NCBI GenBank assembly: GCA_036871055.1
Contig: CP141893.1
Location: forward strand, 2,666,001-2,730,000
Direction of reading: 5' to 3'
From: Bisbaumannia sp015645095
GTDB lineage: Bacteria; Pseudomonadota; Gammaproteobacteria; Pseudomonadales; Halomonadaceae
Length of the DNA: 64,000 bases
Both the position numbers and the translations under genes were made by a program. The notes under the pieces are model-generated. The model saw only the letters and a program-made list of their open reading frames with translations. It was not told the origin of the DNA and did no database searches. Below, piece after piece: positions 1 through 7,620 of the stretch (position 1 is its first letter; every line of letters starts with the position of its first letter).

Positions 1-102
1 TGCTATACCGCCAACGACCCGCGGGCCTTCGCCCCCTGCTGGGACTGGGGGGTGGATAGCGTGATCAGCGACGACCCGCGGCGCTTCCTCGCCACGACTT
101 GA
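1..102 (+). CDS. Glycerophosphodiester phosphodiesterase, C-terminal end (partial)
   Basis: The window opens inside a reading frame that ends at a TGA at 100-102. The 33 visible residues (YTANDP, then WGVDSVISDDP, ending LATT) match the end of the GDPD barrel, where a V-N-D-x turn is followed by G-V-D-x-I-x-T/D-x-P. These enzymes hydrolyse glycerophosphodiesters to glycerol-3-phosphate and an alcohol. The catalytic N-terminal half is outside the window, so activity and localisation cannot be judged. The assignment rests on one short motif. Confidence 0.6.
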   Translation, partial: CYTANDPRAFAPCWDWGVDSVISDDPRRFLATT

Positions 103-184
103 TCCAGATCAGGTCTGGCGCCTCAACTTCCCCGCTCCCTTGCCGATAGTCCGACTATCGACCCCTGCGCAATGGAGTGTGTTC

Positions 185-994
185 ATGAACCCCTCGACGA
201 TCATCGGCATCCTGGTCAGCAGCCTCCTGCTGGCCAGCGTGTTGCTCTTTACCGCCGAATCGCCGCTGAGCTTTATCAACCTGCCGGGGCTGGCCATCGT
301 CATCACCGGCACCCTCGCCGCCACCTTTATCAGCTACCCCCTCAAGGAGGTGGTGCGGGTGGTACGCCTGGTGGGCATCGTCTTCCGTCGCGAGAACACC
401 TACATGCGCGACGATATCCAGGAGCTGGTGGCCATCGCCCGGCTGTGGTTCAAGGGTGACGTGCGCGCCGTGGAGGCGGCCCTCGACAAGACCCGCAACC
501 CCTTCCTGCGCACCGGCATCCAGCTGGTGATCGCCAATACCAAGGAGGAGGAGATCCTCGACCTGCTGCGCTGGCGCATCGCCCGGCTGCGCGCCCGGGA
601 ACAGGCCGAGGCGCAGATCTTCCGCACCATGGCCACCTATGCCCCGGCCTTCGGCATGATCGGCACCCTGGTGGGGCTGGTGAACATGCTGGAGGTGATG
701 GAGGCGGGCCAGTTGGAGGTGATCGGCCCGCGCATGGCGGTGGCCCTGCTCACCACCTTCTACGGCATCCTGCTGGCCAACCTGGTGTTCAAGCCCATCG
801 CGGTGAAGCTGGAGCGACGCACCGAGGAGCGCCTGATCGCCATGAACATGGTGCTGGAAGGGGTCTCGCTGATCAGCAAGCGGCGCCTGCCCTCCTTTAT
901 CGAAGAGACGCTGAACTCCTTTATCGCCCATCACCACGACGAGATCCGCGACCAGGGTCGCATCGATCCCGACGAGGCAACGCAGAATGGCTAA
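185..994 (+). CDS. MotA/PomA-like flagellar stator (proton or sodium channel) subunit
   Basis: This 269-residue inner-membrane protein has the MotA layout: two N-terminal membrane helices (about 4-22 and 33-50), a charged cytoplasmic loop, then helices at about 150-168 and 183-205. The conserved Pro of the third helix is present in the YAPAFGMIGTL motif near residue 153. The ATG at 185 was chosen over an in-frame start at 140 because the first helix begins directly after it and a GGAG-like site precedes it. It overlaps the MotB-like gene by 8 bp, so the two are co-translated stator partners. Length and sequence resemble PomA-type stators, but the coupling ion cannot be read from sequence. No other flagellar gene is in view. 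Confidence 0.88.
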   Translation: MNPSTIIGILVSSLLLASVLLFTAESPLSFINLPGLAIVITGTLAATFISYPLKEVVRVVRLVGIVFRRENTYMRDDIQELVAIARLWFKGDVRAVEAALDKTRNPFLRTGIQLVIANTKEEEILDLLRWRIARLRAREQAEAQIFRTMATYAPAFGMIGTLVGLVNMLEVMEAGQLEVIGPRMAVALLTTFYGILLANLVFKPIAVKLERRTEERLIAMNMVLEGVSLISKRRLPSFIEETLNSFIAHHHDEIRDQGRIDPDEATQNG

Positions 995-1727
995 GCTCCG
1001 CTCCCTCAAGGGGCGTCCCGAGGCCCCGCCCCCGCCGCCCCCCACGCCACCGACCCAGTCGGCGACCCTGCTGCCCCTGCGCAGCGGGGGCGATGGCGAC
1101 GGCGAGAGCTGGCTGATGAGCTACCTGGACGTGCTGACGCTGCTGATCACCCTCTTCGTGCTGCTGCTCTCCATGACCAACTTGCAGTCGGGGGAGGCGG
1201 CCAGCGAGCCCAGCACCCCGCGCCTGACGATTCCCGCCCTGCAGGCCGCCGACCGGGTCGCCGGCCCACTCGGCAGCGGCCTGCTGCCCAGGGAAGAGGC
1301 AGGACGCGAGCCGGTGGCACAGCTCGATCTCGAAGGGGTCAGCGTGGCCGAGACCGAACAGGGCATCACCCTGCGCATCGACGACCAGCTGCTCTTCGCC
1401 AGTGGCGACGCAACCCTGACCGGGCCGGGCCGCGAGCTGCTCGCGGGGCTGATCCCGACCCTGGAGCGCTTCCCCGGGCGCCTCTCGGTGGAGGGCCACT
1501 CGGACAACGTGCCCATCGCCACGGCGCGCTTCCCCTCCAACTGGGAGCTCTCCACCGCCCGGGCCAGCGCCGTACTGCGCGACCTGGAGCGCCAGGGCCT
1601 CGACGCCACCCGCCTGCGCGCCATCGGCTACGCGGACACCCGCCCCCTGGCCGACAACGACAGCGCCGAAGGCCGCGCCGCCAACCGCCGCGTGGAGATC
1701 CTGCTGCATACCCAGGCGGCCGATTAG
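987..1727 (+). CDS. MotB/PomB-like stator subunit with OmpA-type peptidoglycan-binding domain
   Basis: This 246-residue partner of the preceding MotA-like channel has a proline-rich N-terminus (residues 12-22) and one membrane helix carrying the ion-binding Asp in SYLDVLTLL (about D48). A linker leads to an OmpA/MotB domain from about residue 130. Peptidoglycan-binding motifs are visible: GHSDNVPI, NWELSTARA and NRRVEI. The single helix anchors the subunit in the inner membrane while the C-domain grips the cell wall so the stator can work against the rotor. The 8-bp overlap with the upstream gene indicates translational coupling. Confidence 0.88.
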   Translation: MAKLRSLKGRPEAPPPPPPTPPTQSATLLPLRSGGDGDGESWLMSYLDVLTLLITLFVLLLSMTNLQSGEAASEPSTPRLTIPALQAADRVAGPLGSGLLPREEAGREPVAQLDLEGVSVAETEQGITLRIDDQLLFASGDATLTGPGRELLAGLIPTLERFPGRLSVEGHSDNVPIATARFPSNWELSTARASAVLRDLERQGLDATRLRAIGYADTRPLADNDSAEGRAANRRVEILLHTQAAD

Positions 1728-1733
1728 ACCAGA

Positions 1734-1766
1734 TGGATTGGCGGGGAGCCCCTCCCCGCTAATCCA
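1734..1766 (+). terminator. Stem-loop after the stator operon
   Basis: An inverted repeat (TGGATT-GGCGGGGAG against CTCCCCGC-TAATCCA) starts seven bases after the MotB-like stop. It has no strong U-tract, so it may be an attenuating or mRNA-protecting hairpin rather than a clean intrinsic terminator. Confidence 0.5.
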
Positions 1767-1881
1767 GCGTTGAGGCGCGGAGAAGAATAGGCGAATACGC
1801 TATCAACAGCTGCAAAGTCCCACGATTTTGCGCTAAGGTACGCGCCCTTCATCCGCTCTCCCTGGTCAACTGGAGCCTCCC

Positions 1882-3126
1882 ATGCAAACCCTGATGGGCC
1901 TGGTCGGTGTGCTTACCGTCCTCTTACTGGCCTTCCTGCTCTCCGAGAATCGCCGCGCCATCCGCCCACGCACCGTCTTCGGCGCCCTGGCCATTCAGGC
2001 GGGGCTCGGGCTCTTCGTGCTCTATATTCCCTTCGGCCAGACCCTGCTGCTGGGCCTGACCCAGGGCGTCCAGGCGGTGATCGACAGCGCCCAGGCGGGC
2101 ATGAACTTCATGTTCGCCGGCCTGGTCAGCGACGAGATGTTCGAGCTGTTCGGCGGCGGCGGCTTCGTCTTCGCCCTGCGGGTGCTGCCGATCATCGTCT
2201 TCTTCTCCTCGCTGATCGCCGTGCTCTACCACCTGGGCATCATGCGCTGGCTGATCAACCTGATCGGCGGCGCCCTGCAGAAGCTCCTGGGCACCTCGCG
2301 CACCGAGTCGCTCTCGGCGTCGGCCAATATCTTCGTCGGCCAGACCGAGGCGCCCATGACGGTGCGTCCCTTTATCGGCGGCATGACCCGCTCGGAACTC
2401 TTCGCGGTGATGGTCGGGGGCCTGGCCTCGGTGGCCGGTAGCGTACTGGGCGGCTATGCGGCCATGGGCATTCCCCTGGAGTACCTGCTGGCGGCCTCCT
2501 TTATGGCCGCCCCGGGGGGCCTGCTGATGGCCAAGATGCTGGTGCCGGAGACCCAGACGCAGACCCAGGGCATCGACGAGGTGCTGGAGACGCCCAAGGA
2601 GGAGCGCCCCGCCAACGTGATCGAGGCCGCCGCCAATGGCGCCGCCTCCGGGGTGCAGCTGGCCATCAACGTGGGCGGCATGCTGCTGGCCTTTATCGCC
2701 CTGATCGCCCTGGCCAACAGCCTGCTGGGCTGGGTGGGCGGCTTCGTCGGCTACGGCGACCTGACCCTGGAGCTGATCCTCGGCTGGCTGTTCGCGCCCA
2801 TCGCCTTTTTAATCGGCATCCCCTGGGAAGAGGCGGTGCTGGCCGGCAGCTTTATCGGCGAGAAGATCATCCTCAACGAGTTCGTCGCCTTCGCCGACCT
2901 GGCCACCCATGAGGGCGAGCTGAGCCCGCATAGCGAGGCGATCGTGGTCTTCGCCCTGTGCGGCTTCGCCAACCTGGGCTCCATCGCCATCCTGATGGGC
3001 GGCCTCGGGCTGATGGCCCCCAACCGGCGCAGCGATATCGCCCGCCTGGGCCTCAAGGCGGTGGCCGCCGGCACCCTGGCCAATTTGATGAGTGCCGCCC
3101 TGGCCGGGCTCTTCCTCTCGCTCTAG
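1882..3126 (+). CDS. nupC: NupC-family concentrative nucleoside transporter
   Basis: This 414-residue integral membrane protein belongs to the concentrative nucleoside transporter (CNT) family, which takes up nucleosides with H+ or Na+ symport. The N-terminal three helices, the re-entrant GQTEAPM loop near residue 154 and the signature from VLGGYAAMGIP to MAAPGGLLMAK (about 188-215) are all present. A second substrate-site region IPWEEA and the NEFVAF helix follow. Length is normal for the family. It stands alone, preceded by about 150 bp of intergenic DNA. Just after its stop a second, partly different copy of its last codons is found (3163-3233). Confidence 0.92.
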   Translation: MQTLMGLVGVLTVLLLAFLLSENRRAIRPRTVFGALAIQAGLGLFVLYIPFGQTLLLGLTQGVQAVIDSAQAGMNFMFAGLVSDEMFELFGGGGFVFALRVLPIIVFFSSLIAVLYHLGIMRWLINLIGGALQKLLGTSRTESLSASANIFVGQTEAPMTVRPFIGGMTRSELFAVMVGGLASVAGSVLGGYAAMGIPLEYLLAASFMAAPGGLLMAKMLVPETQTQTQGIDEVLETPKEERPANVIEAAANGAASGVQLAINVGGMLLAFIALIALANSLLGWVGGFVGYGDLTLELILGWLFAPIAFLIGIPWEEAVLAGSFIGEKIILNEFVAFADLATHEGELSPHSEAIVVFALCGFANLGSIAILMGGLGLMAPNRRSDIARLGLKAVAAGTLANLMSAALAGLFLSL

Positions 3127-3133
3127 TTCAGTC

Positions 3134-3163
3134 CTGGCCCTGCCCTTGATACGGCAGGGCCAG
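3134..3163. terminator. Hairpin between the two nupC tails
   Basis: The inverted repeat CTGGCCCTGCC/GGCAGGGCCAG with a 7-8 nt loop lies directly after the nupC stop. It has no U-tract, and the DNA runs straight into the duplicated tail. Confidence 0.45.
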
Positions 3164-3233
3164 GCACCCTGGCCAATTTGGCTTATCTGGTAAACGCCGC
3201 CCTGGCCGGGCTCTTCCTCTCGCTCTAGTTCAG
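3163..3233 (+). repeat. Duplicated 3' tail of nupC
   Basis: The end of nupC is repeated. An 18-bp block (3070-3087) recurs at 3163-3180, and a 38-bp block including the stop codon (3094-3131) recurs exactly at 3196-3233. Between these blocks the copies differ: the gene reads LMS, whereas the second tail would read LAYLVN. This is therefore not a simple recent duplication of the same allele. It looks like the residue of a second, related nupC gene lost by deletion or replaced by recombination. Confidence 0.75.
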
Positions 3234-3262
3234 CTCTCCAGTAAGCCCTTACTACACACAAA

Positions 3263-3288
3263 GCCCGCCAATTGGCGGGCCTTGTGCG
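3263..3288 (+). terminator. Intrinsic terminator downstream of nupC
   Basis: A perfect hairpin GCCCGCCAA/TTGGCGGGC (3263-3280) is followed by a short CTTGTG stretch. It lies after both nupC tails and is the likely transcript end of that unit. Confidence 0.65.
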
Positions 3289-3323
3289 TTCGGCAGTTCC
3301 AGTCCGGCGATTCAGTCAGTCGT

Positions 3324-3470
3324 CTAGGCTCTGTCTGAAAAGTCGGCGAGCGAAGGCCAGACAAGGCAAAAATCGGCGAAAAGACGGAGTTTACGCGGTG
3401 TAAATGAGTACTTTAAGCCGATTTTTAACGCCGTATGGGCGAGCGCAGTCAGTTTTCGGACAGAGCCTAG
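3324..3470. repeat. 147-bp MITE-like element, copy 1
   Basis: The element has imperfect terminal inverted repeats (CTAGGCTCTGTCTGAAAA against CTAGGCTCTGTCCGAAAA) and no coding capacity. It recurs with few differences and the same length at 48306-48452. Both copies are bounded by CTAG, which fits the YTAR target duplication of IS5-type transposases, so it is probably a non-autonomous relative of such an element. Its right-hand CTAG supplies the TAG stop of cobQ. Confidence 0.75.
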
Positions 3471-4930
3471 CGGGATACCAGCGCTCCGATGGCTTCCATA
3501 TCCAGATGCTCCTCCAGGCTATCCGCCAGCCGGTCCAGATCACGCTGACGATGGGCCGCATAGTCGGGGGTATCGACCAGGGAATCGCCCTCGCCCTCCA
3601 GCCCGCAGAGGGCCAGCAGGGCCGCGCAGGCCTCGGCCTGATCGAAGAGGCCATGCAGGTAGGTGCCCAGCACCTGGCCATCCTCGCCGATCGCGCCATC
3701 GGGGTGCCCATCGAGCTCGCAGAGCGGCCGGGCCAGCGCCGGCCCCTCGCTGACGCCGTGGTGGATCTCATAGCCGGCCAGCGGCGCCCCCGAGGCAAGC
3801 AAGCGCCCACTGACGTTGCGTAGCTGCTTGGCCTCGCCCATGCGGGTGGTGAAGTCGAGCAGCCCCAGTCCCTCGCTGCTGCCGGGCGGGCCGTCGCGGC
3901 CCTCGGGATCCTCGATGACCCGCCCCAGCATCTGGAAGCCGCCGCAGATCCCCAGCAGCTTGCCGCCATAGCGCAGATGGCGGCGGATGGCGCCCTCCCA
4001 GCCCTGGGCGCGCAGCCAGGCGAGGTCCGAGCGGGTGCTCTTGCTGCCGGGCAGGATGATCAGGTCGGCGGGCGGAATCGGGCGATCCGGCCCCACGAAG
4101 GTGAGCTCCACCCGCGGATGCAACCGCAGGGGATCGAAGTCGTTATGGTTGCTGATCCGCGGCAGCGCCGGCACCACGACACGCAGCGCCGGCTCGCCGG
4201 CCTGGCGGCCCGACAGGCCCAGGCTGTCCTCGGCGTCCAGCAGCAGGCCCTGCAGGTAAGGCAGGGTCCCCAGCACCGGCTTGCCGGTATGGTTTTCCAG
4301 CCAGTCGAGCCCCGGCTCGAGCAGCGCAATATCTCCGCGGAAGCGATTGATGATAAAGCCCCGGGTGCGTAAGCGCTCGCTCTCGCTGAGCAGCGCCAGG
4401 GTCCCCACCAGTTGGGCGAAGACCCCGCCCCGGTCGATATCCCCCACCAGAAGCACCGGACAGTCCACCGCCTCGGCGAAGCCCATATTGGCGATATCGT
4501 TGGCGCGCAGGTTGATCTCCGCCGGGCTCCCCGCCCCCTCGGCGATGATCACGTCATAACGACTCGACAACGCCTCCCAGGCCGCCAGCATCGAGACCTT
4601 CGCCTCGCGCTTGTAGGCGTGATAGTCCAGGGCATCCATATGGCCATGCACCTGGCCGCGCAGGATCACCTGGGCGCCGCGGTCGCTCTCCGGCTTGAGC
4701 AGCACCGGGTTCATATCGCTATGGGGCTCGACACCCGCCGCCAATGCCTGCAGCGCCGTGGAGCGGCCGATCTCGCCGCCATCCACGGTGACCGCGCTGT
4801 TGAGCGCCATGTTCTGCGGCTTGAAGGGCGCCACCGACACCCCGCGCCGGGCCAGCGCCCGGCACAGCCCCGCCACCACCGTGCTCTTGCCCGCATCCGA
4901 GGTGGTGCCCTGGATCATTAGTGTCGCCAT
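3467..4930 (-). CDS. cobQ: Cobyric acid synthase CobQ
   Basis: This 487-residue glutamine- and ATP-dependent amidotransferase adds amides at positions b, d, e and g of adenosylcobyrinic acid a,c-diamide. The N-terminal synthetase domain has the GTTSDAGKST nucleotide motif (residues 8-17) and FKPQNMALNS. The C-terminal class I glutaminase domain has its nucleophile Cys in GICGGFQML (about C329) and the GYEIHHG histidine motif. Length is normal. It is separated from the other cob genes by the cassette array and insertion sequences, but shares their strand once the proposed inversion is undone. The stop codon lies in the end of a MITE. The 251 bp upstream (4931-5181) show no convincing gene or riboswitch. 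Confidence 0.95.
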   Translation of the reverse strand: MATLMIQGTTSDAGKSTVVAGLCRALARRGVSVAPFKPQNMALNSAVTVDGGEIGRSTALQALAAGVEPHSDMNPVLLKPESDRGAQVILRGQVHGHMDALDYHAYKREAKVSMLAAWEALSSRYDVIIAEGAGSPAEINLRANDIANMGFAEAVDCPVLLVGDIDRGGVFAQLVGTLALLSESERLRTRGFIINRFRGDIALLEPGLDWLENHTGKPVLGTLPYLQGLLLDAEDSLGLSGRQAGEPALRVVVPALPRISNHNDFDPLRLHPRVELTFVGPDRPIPPADLIILPGSKSTRSDLAWLRAQGWEGAIRRHLRYGGKLLGICGGFQMLGRVIEDPEGRDGPPGSSEGLGLLDFTTRMGEAKQLRNVSGRLLASGAPLAGYEIHHGVSEGPALARPLCELDGHPDGAIGEDGQVLGTYLHGLFDQAEACAALLALCGLEGEGDSLVDTPDYAAHRQRDLDRLADSLEEHLDMEAIGALVSR

Positions 4931-5181
4931 GCGAATTGCCGCCCCCCGCTGCTGGTCAATGCCTGTGCCCCTGAAAGGGCACTAAGGTACCACTTGCCAC
5001 TCCCTCATCGGAGGCCCCGACAAGAGTCGCATCAGAAACCGAGCGCCACGAAACCAGGGTTAGGGCGTTGAGGCAAGGCCAGTCACGTGGGGAGGGGCCG
5101 TCCTGGAGGGATGGATTGACTCCCAGTCCGAGGCGAAGGAGGAGTGGCGTAAATGGCTGAGGTGATCTGGACATCAAGGCA

Positions 5182-5229
5182 ATCTAACGCTGCAATCACG
5201 CGCTTGTCGCGTGCATTGGTTTGTTATAC
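5182..5229 (-). other. attC site 1
   Basis: On the minus strand this 48-bp site runs from GTATAAC to GTTAGAT, with inner arms CAATGCACGCG and CGCGTGATTG forming a hairpin. It starts four bases after the stop of the coiled-coil cassette gene. The R' core fits GTTRRRY exactly. Confidence 0.75.
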
Positions 5230-5232
5230 GAG

Positions 5233-6174
5233 TTAATCAGATTTTGCTTCAGGGTCAATTGAACCTAAGTTCTTGAAATTATTTTCTTGAGCTTTGTCAT
5301 TTTTTTCTGAAAAAATACTTCTGTTTCCGATATTCCAATGCTGGAAAGCTTCTTTAATCTGACTCCAGTTTGAATTTGCGCCAAAAGCTTCTAGGTAGAA
5401 CTTTCCGAAATTTATTGCATGCCTCCTTTCACTGCACTTCAATGATTCGTTCATATACGAATTGCTAAATACAAACGCATATCTAGCCAAGGCAGCGAAA
5501 AGAGTTACCACTATAAGTCCTCTGAATGTAACAAAAACGAAGTATGGCCATGTTGCTTCGGCACTGCTATGGTAGGAATCAGCACTATAGAGCGTAGTGT
5601 AAATCATAAATATAATGCCAAGAAAAATAGATAATGCACCAGCCAATGACCATATTTTGGATATCGTATGAAAACGATTTTCTCTAGTTTCAAGCGCCGA
5701 AAGTGCCGTATTGACGTAATTTTGTGATTTTGACTCTATTTGCTTTCGACTTTCTTCACTATACTTCAACTTTTCTTGCTCGAGCTCTTCCTGAGCCCGT
5801 TTAATATAGGCCTCCCTTTCAGAAAGCTCATTTTCAAGCCGATATCTCAATGCTTCTGTTTCATGAATTCTTTGCTGATAGTGCTCCTCCATTTGCTTTT
5901 GGCGTTGAAATATACTCTCTTGGCGTTTATCAAACAGCTTTTCTCGCTCTTCAAGCTCCTTTTGAAATTCTCTCTCACGAGCTATTTGCTCTTTCTTCAG
6001 CCTATTTCGGCTTTCATTAAGCTGAGCTTCTTGCTGACTAATGATAGCTTGTTGTTTCGCAAGCTGTTCTTGTAGTTCCTTCTCTCGCTCAGCCAGCTCC
6101 ATGAACATTGCATTATATTCGTTTCGTTTCCTGCGTTCTTTTTCAACAAACTCAAGCATTTCGTCATTAGCCAT
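5233..6174 (-). CDS. Cassette-encoded coiled-coil membrane protein, unknown function
   Basis: This 313-residue protein is not recognised as a known family. Residues about 8-165 are an almost unbroken, highly charged coiled coil rich in Glu, Lys, Gln and Arg. Two membrane helices follow, at about 173-193 (WSLAGALSIFLGIIFMIYTT) and 212-232 (VFVTFRGLIVVTLFAALARYA), then a polar tail of about 80 residues. The topology suggests both ends face the cytoplasm. It is markedly AT-rich compared with the neighbouring cob genes and is the last cassette of the array. An abortive-infection or other membrane-sensing role is conceivable but is speculation. Confidence 0.75.
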   Translation of the reverse strand: MANDEMLEFVEKERRKRNEYNAMFMELAEREKELQEQLAKQQAIISQQEAQLNESRNRLKKEQIAREREFQKELEEREKLFDKRQESIFQRQKQMEEHYQQRIHETEALRYRLENELSEREAYIKRAQEELEQEKLKYSEESRKQIESKSQNYVNTALSALETRENRFHTISKIWSLAGALSIFLGIIFMIYTTLYSADSYHSSAEATWPYFVFVTFRGLIVVTLFAALARYAFVFSNSYMNESLKCSERRHAINFGKFYLEAFGANSNWSQIKEAFQHWNIGNRSIFSEKNDKAQENNFKNLGSIDPEAKSD

Positions 6175-6188
6175 ACTGGCTCCTTTCC

Positions 6189-6266
6189 GTATAACGCAAA
6201 GCGCAACGGCGCGAGCTTGCGAGCGTCCGGCACACGAAGTGTGCGCATTGCCGCGTATTGTTATGC
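6189..6266 (-). other. attC site 2
   Basis: This 78-bp site runs on the minus strand from GCATAAC to GTTATAC. The inner arms GCGGCAATGCGC and GCGCCGTTGCGC pair around a central CACACTTCGTGTG hairpin. The stop codon of the upstream cassette gene is the TAA inside the first core site. Confidence 0.8.
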
Positions 6267-6629
6267 ACCAAATTTTTTCTCGATAGCACGTGCTAAAGAA
6301 TTTATCACAGCGCCAATAGCAGCCTTAACCCCGTCATCCTTAAACACTTCTATAGGATTTTTAGCTCTTAATGCGCCTGCTGGAGTTAGCTTTAGCCCAT
6401 GCCGCGGAATTTGATGGTCTGCCGATGTATAATGAACAAGCCCTTTTTCCTTAAGATAATAAAACGCATCACTCAGTGCGACCCTGTAGCGGTCTGCTTC
6501 CTCACTAATGTCATCTCTTCTGTAAAATCCCATATCGCGGTCATCTAAAGTTACCTCCAGGGGGTACGTTTCATCTAGCGTCTTGAGTATTAGCTGTTCA
6601 GCTTCAATGAGCAGTTTTCGTCCGGTCAT
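6261..6629 (-). CDS. Cassette-encoded hypothetical protein, winged-helix-like
   Basis: This small 122-residue protein is of unknown family. Helical stretches at about 5-16 and 40-62, followed by a short hydrophobic turn and strand (FYYLKEKGLVHYT), resemble a winged-helix module. A C-terminal helix (about 93-118) follows. No catalytic motif is visible. The ATG has no strong ribosome-binding site, which is common in cassettes. The stop codon overlaps the attC site, confirming this as a cassette gene. Confidence 0.65.
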   Translation of the reverse strand: MTGRKLLIEAEQLILKTLDETYPLEVTLDDRDMGFYRRDDISEEADRYRVALSDAFYYLKEKGLVHYTSADHQIPRHGLKLTPAGALRAKNPIEVFKDDGVKAAIGAVINSLARAIEKKFGA

Positions 6630-6645
6630 ATTAATTCCTGATGTC

Positions 6646-6701
6646 GCATAACGCTGAAGCTCAGCCGTGGTGAGGCCGTCGGCTGCAGCGGCTTGTTAGA
6701 T
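6646..6701 (-). other. attC site 3
   Basis: This 56-bp site runs on the minus strand from ATCTAAC to GTTATGC. The inner arms AAGCCGCTGCAGCCGAC and GGCTGAGCTTCAGC face each other. It begins three bases after the stop of the DUF2971-like gene. Confidence 0.8.
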
Positions 6702-6703
6702 TC

Positions 6704-7528
6704 TCACTTCCGAAGTCTAACATTAATTTCACTCCGCCTAAGAGTCGCACCCGGAGCATAGGCTTCAAGAAGGGCCCGCACGATCAGCTCCTGGCCTGGC
6801 GTAATGCAAGGGCCAAGGACAACCTCCATCTCGGTGAAACTACCCTCTGCTAGAGGCACATATAAAGCATCCTCAATAACTGGATATCGCATAAGATCCA
6901 AGGCTGGGTGCGCCAGCGGATTTGGCTCATGTAAGATAGCCTCCGAGAAGGTTGCAAGAATTTTATACCGCCATTCCTCTTCGAAGGCCCAATAGGTGTT
7001 CTTTACCATCCCAAGGTCATGCAGTTGTACCGACCAGCGACCTCCTTCATCCGCCAGGCAGGGCCCGCTCCGATACGATTGATCGTCTGTGTAATAGATC
7101 TTGTTTGGCCCGGTGACGTAGTAGGTGGTAATTCCTAGGCCATCGTTCTCACGGTTGATGACAATCTCTGCATCAACTCGTTGCCCCGCACCACCTTTCT
7201 CCCACACTGTAGGGGCATGACGTCCTAGGAACGGGTTATTCGGCAGGCGGATACGAACGCCTTGCATCTCAGGTGTGTACATTCTCCACATAGCTATGGA
7301 CTCTCTGTCCTGCGCAGTCCAACATGATGCAAAAACGAGTGTCGATGCTCCCGGGAGATCTGACACCGTAGCCTCTTCCGGGTCGTTGACGCCATCCAGC
7401 CTAGTGAAACGCAGACTGCGATTCCCCAGTATCAGTGCGAGCGTTTCTATAGACGTGTAGTGATAGAGAGCCTCCGGCAATGCCGTTATACCCATCACGT
7501 TCCACATGAAGTCATCTGTGTACAACAT
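6704..7528 (-). CDS. Cassette-encoded DUF2971-like protein
   Basis: The 274-residue protein starts with LYHYTSIETLALIL and continues with RSLRFTRLDGVNDPEE, then CWTAQDRESIAMWRMY. These are hallmarks of the DUF2971 family, whose fold is distantly reminiscent of ADP-ribosyltransferase-like YxYTS proteins. No enzymatic role is established. The ATG at 7528 is preferred because an upstream GTG at 7549 would lie inside the attC site of the next cassette; a third option is the ATG at 7507. DUF2971 genes are often seen on mobile DNA, and a defence role is possible but not shown here. Confidence 0.7.
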   Translation of the reverse strand: MLYTDDFMWNVMGITALPEALYHYTSIETLALILGNRSLRFTRLDGVNDPEEATVSDLPGASTLVFASCWTAQDRESIAMWRMYTPEMQGVRIRLPNNPFLGRHAPTVWEKGGAGQRVDAEIVINRENDGLGITTYYVTGPNKIYYTDDQSYRSGPCLADEGGRWSVQLHDLGMVKNTYWAFEEEWRYKILATFSEAILHEPNPLAHPALDLMRYPVIEDALYVPLAEGSFTEMEVVLGPCITPGQELIVRALLEAYAPGATLRRSEINVRLRK

Positions 7529-7531
7529 AGT

Positions 7532-7606
7532 ATCTAACGTCCCACACACGGGCGAGAGAAGCGATTCCTGGTGGCATAGCCAAAATAATGATTCGGCTTG
7601 TTATAC
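7532..7606 (-). other. attC site 4
   Basis: This 75-bp site runs on the minus strand from GTATAAC to GTTAGAT, with AAGCCGAATC next to the first core and GTGTGGGAC next to the second. It follows the stop of the 73-residue cassette gene by about 14 bp. Confidence 0.75.
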
Positions 7607-7620
7607 GTCCACACTGAGCT

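Noticed and set aside
185..1727. The MotA/MotB-like pair considered as a Zorya-type defence ZorAB module
   Set aside because: Sizes, the standard OmpA domain and the absence of ZorC/D/E neighbours fit an ordinary flagellar stator.
4956..5177. A 73-codon frame between cobQ and the first attC
   Set aside because: No conserved motif or start signal; it could be a decayed cassette end but nothing supports a gene.
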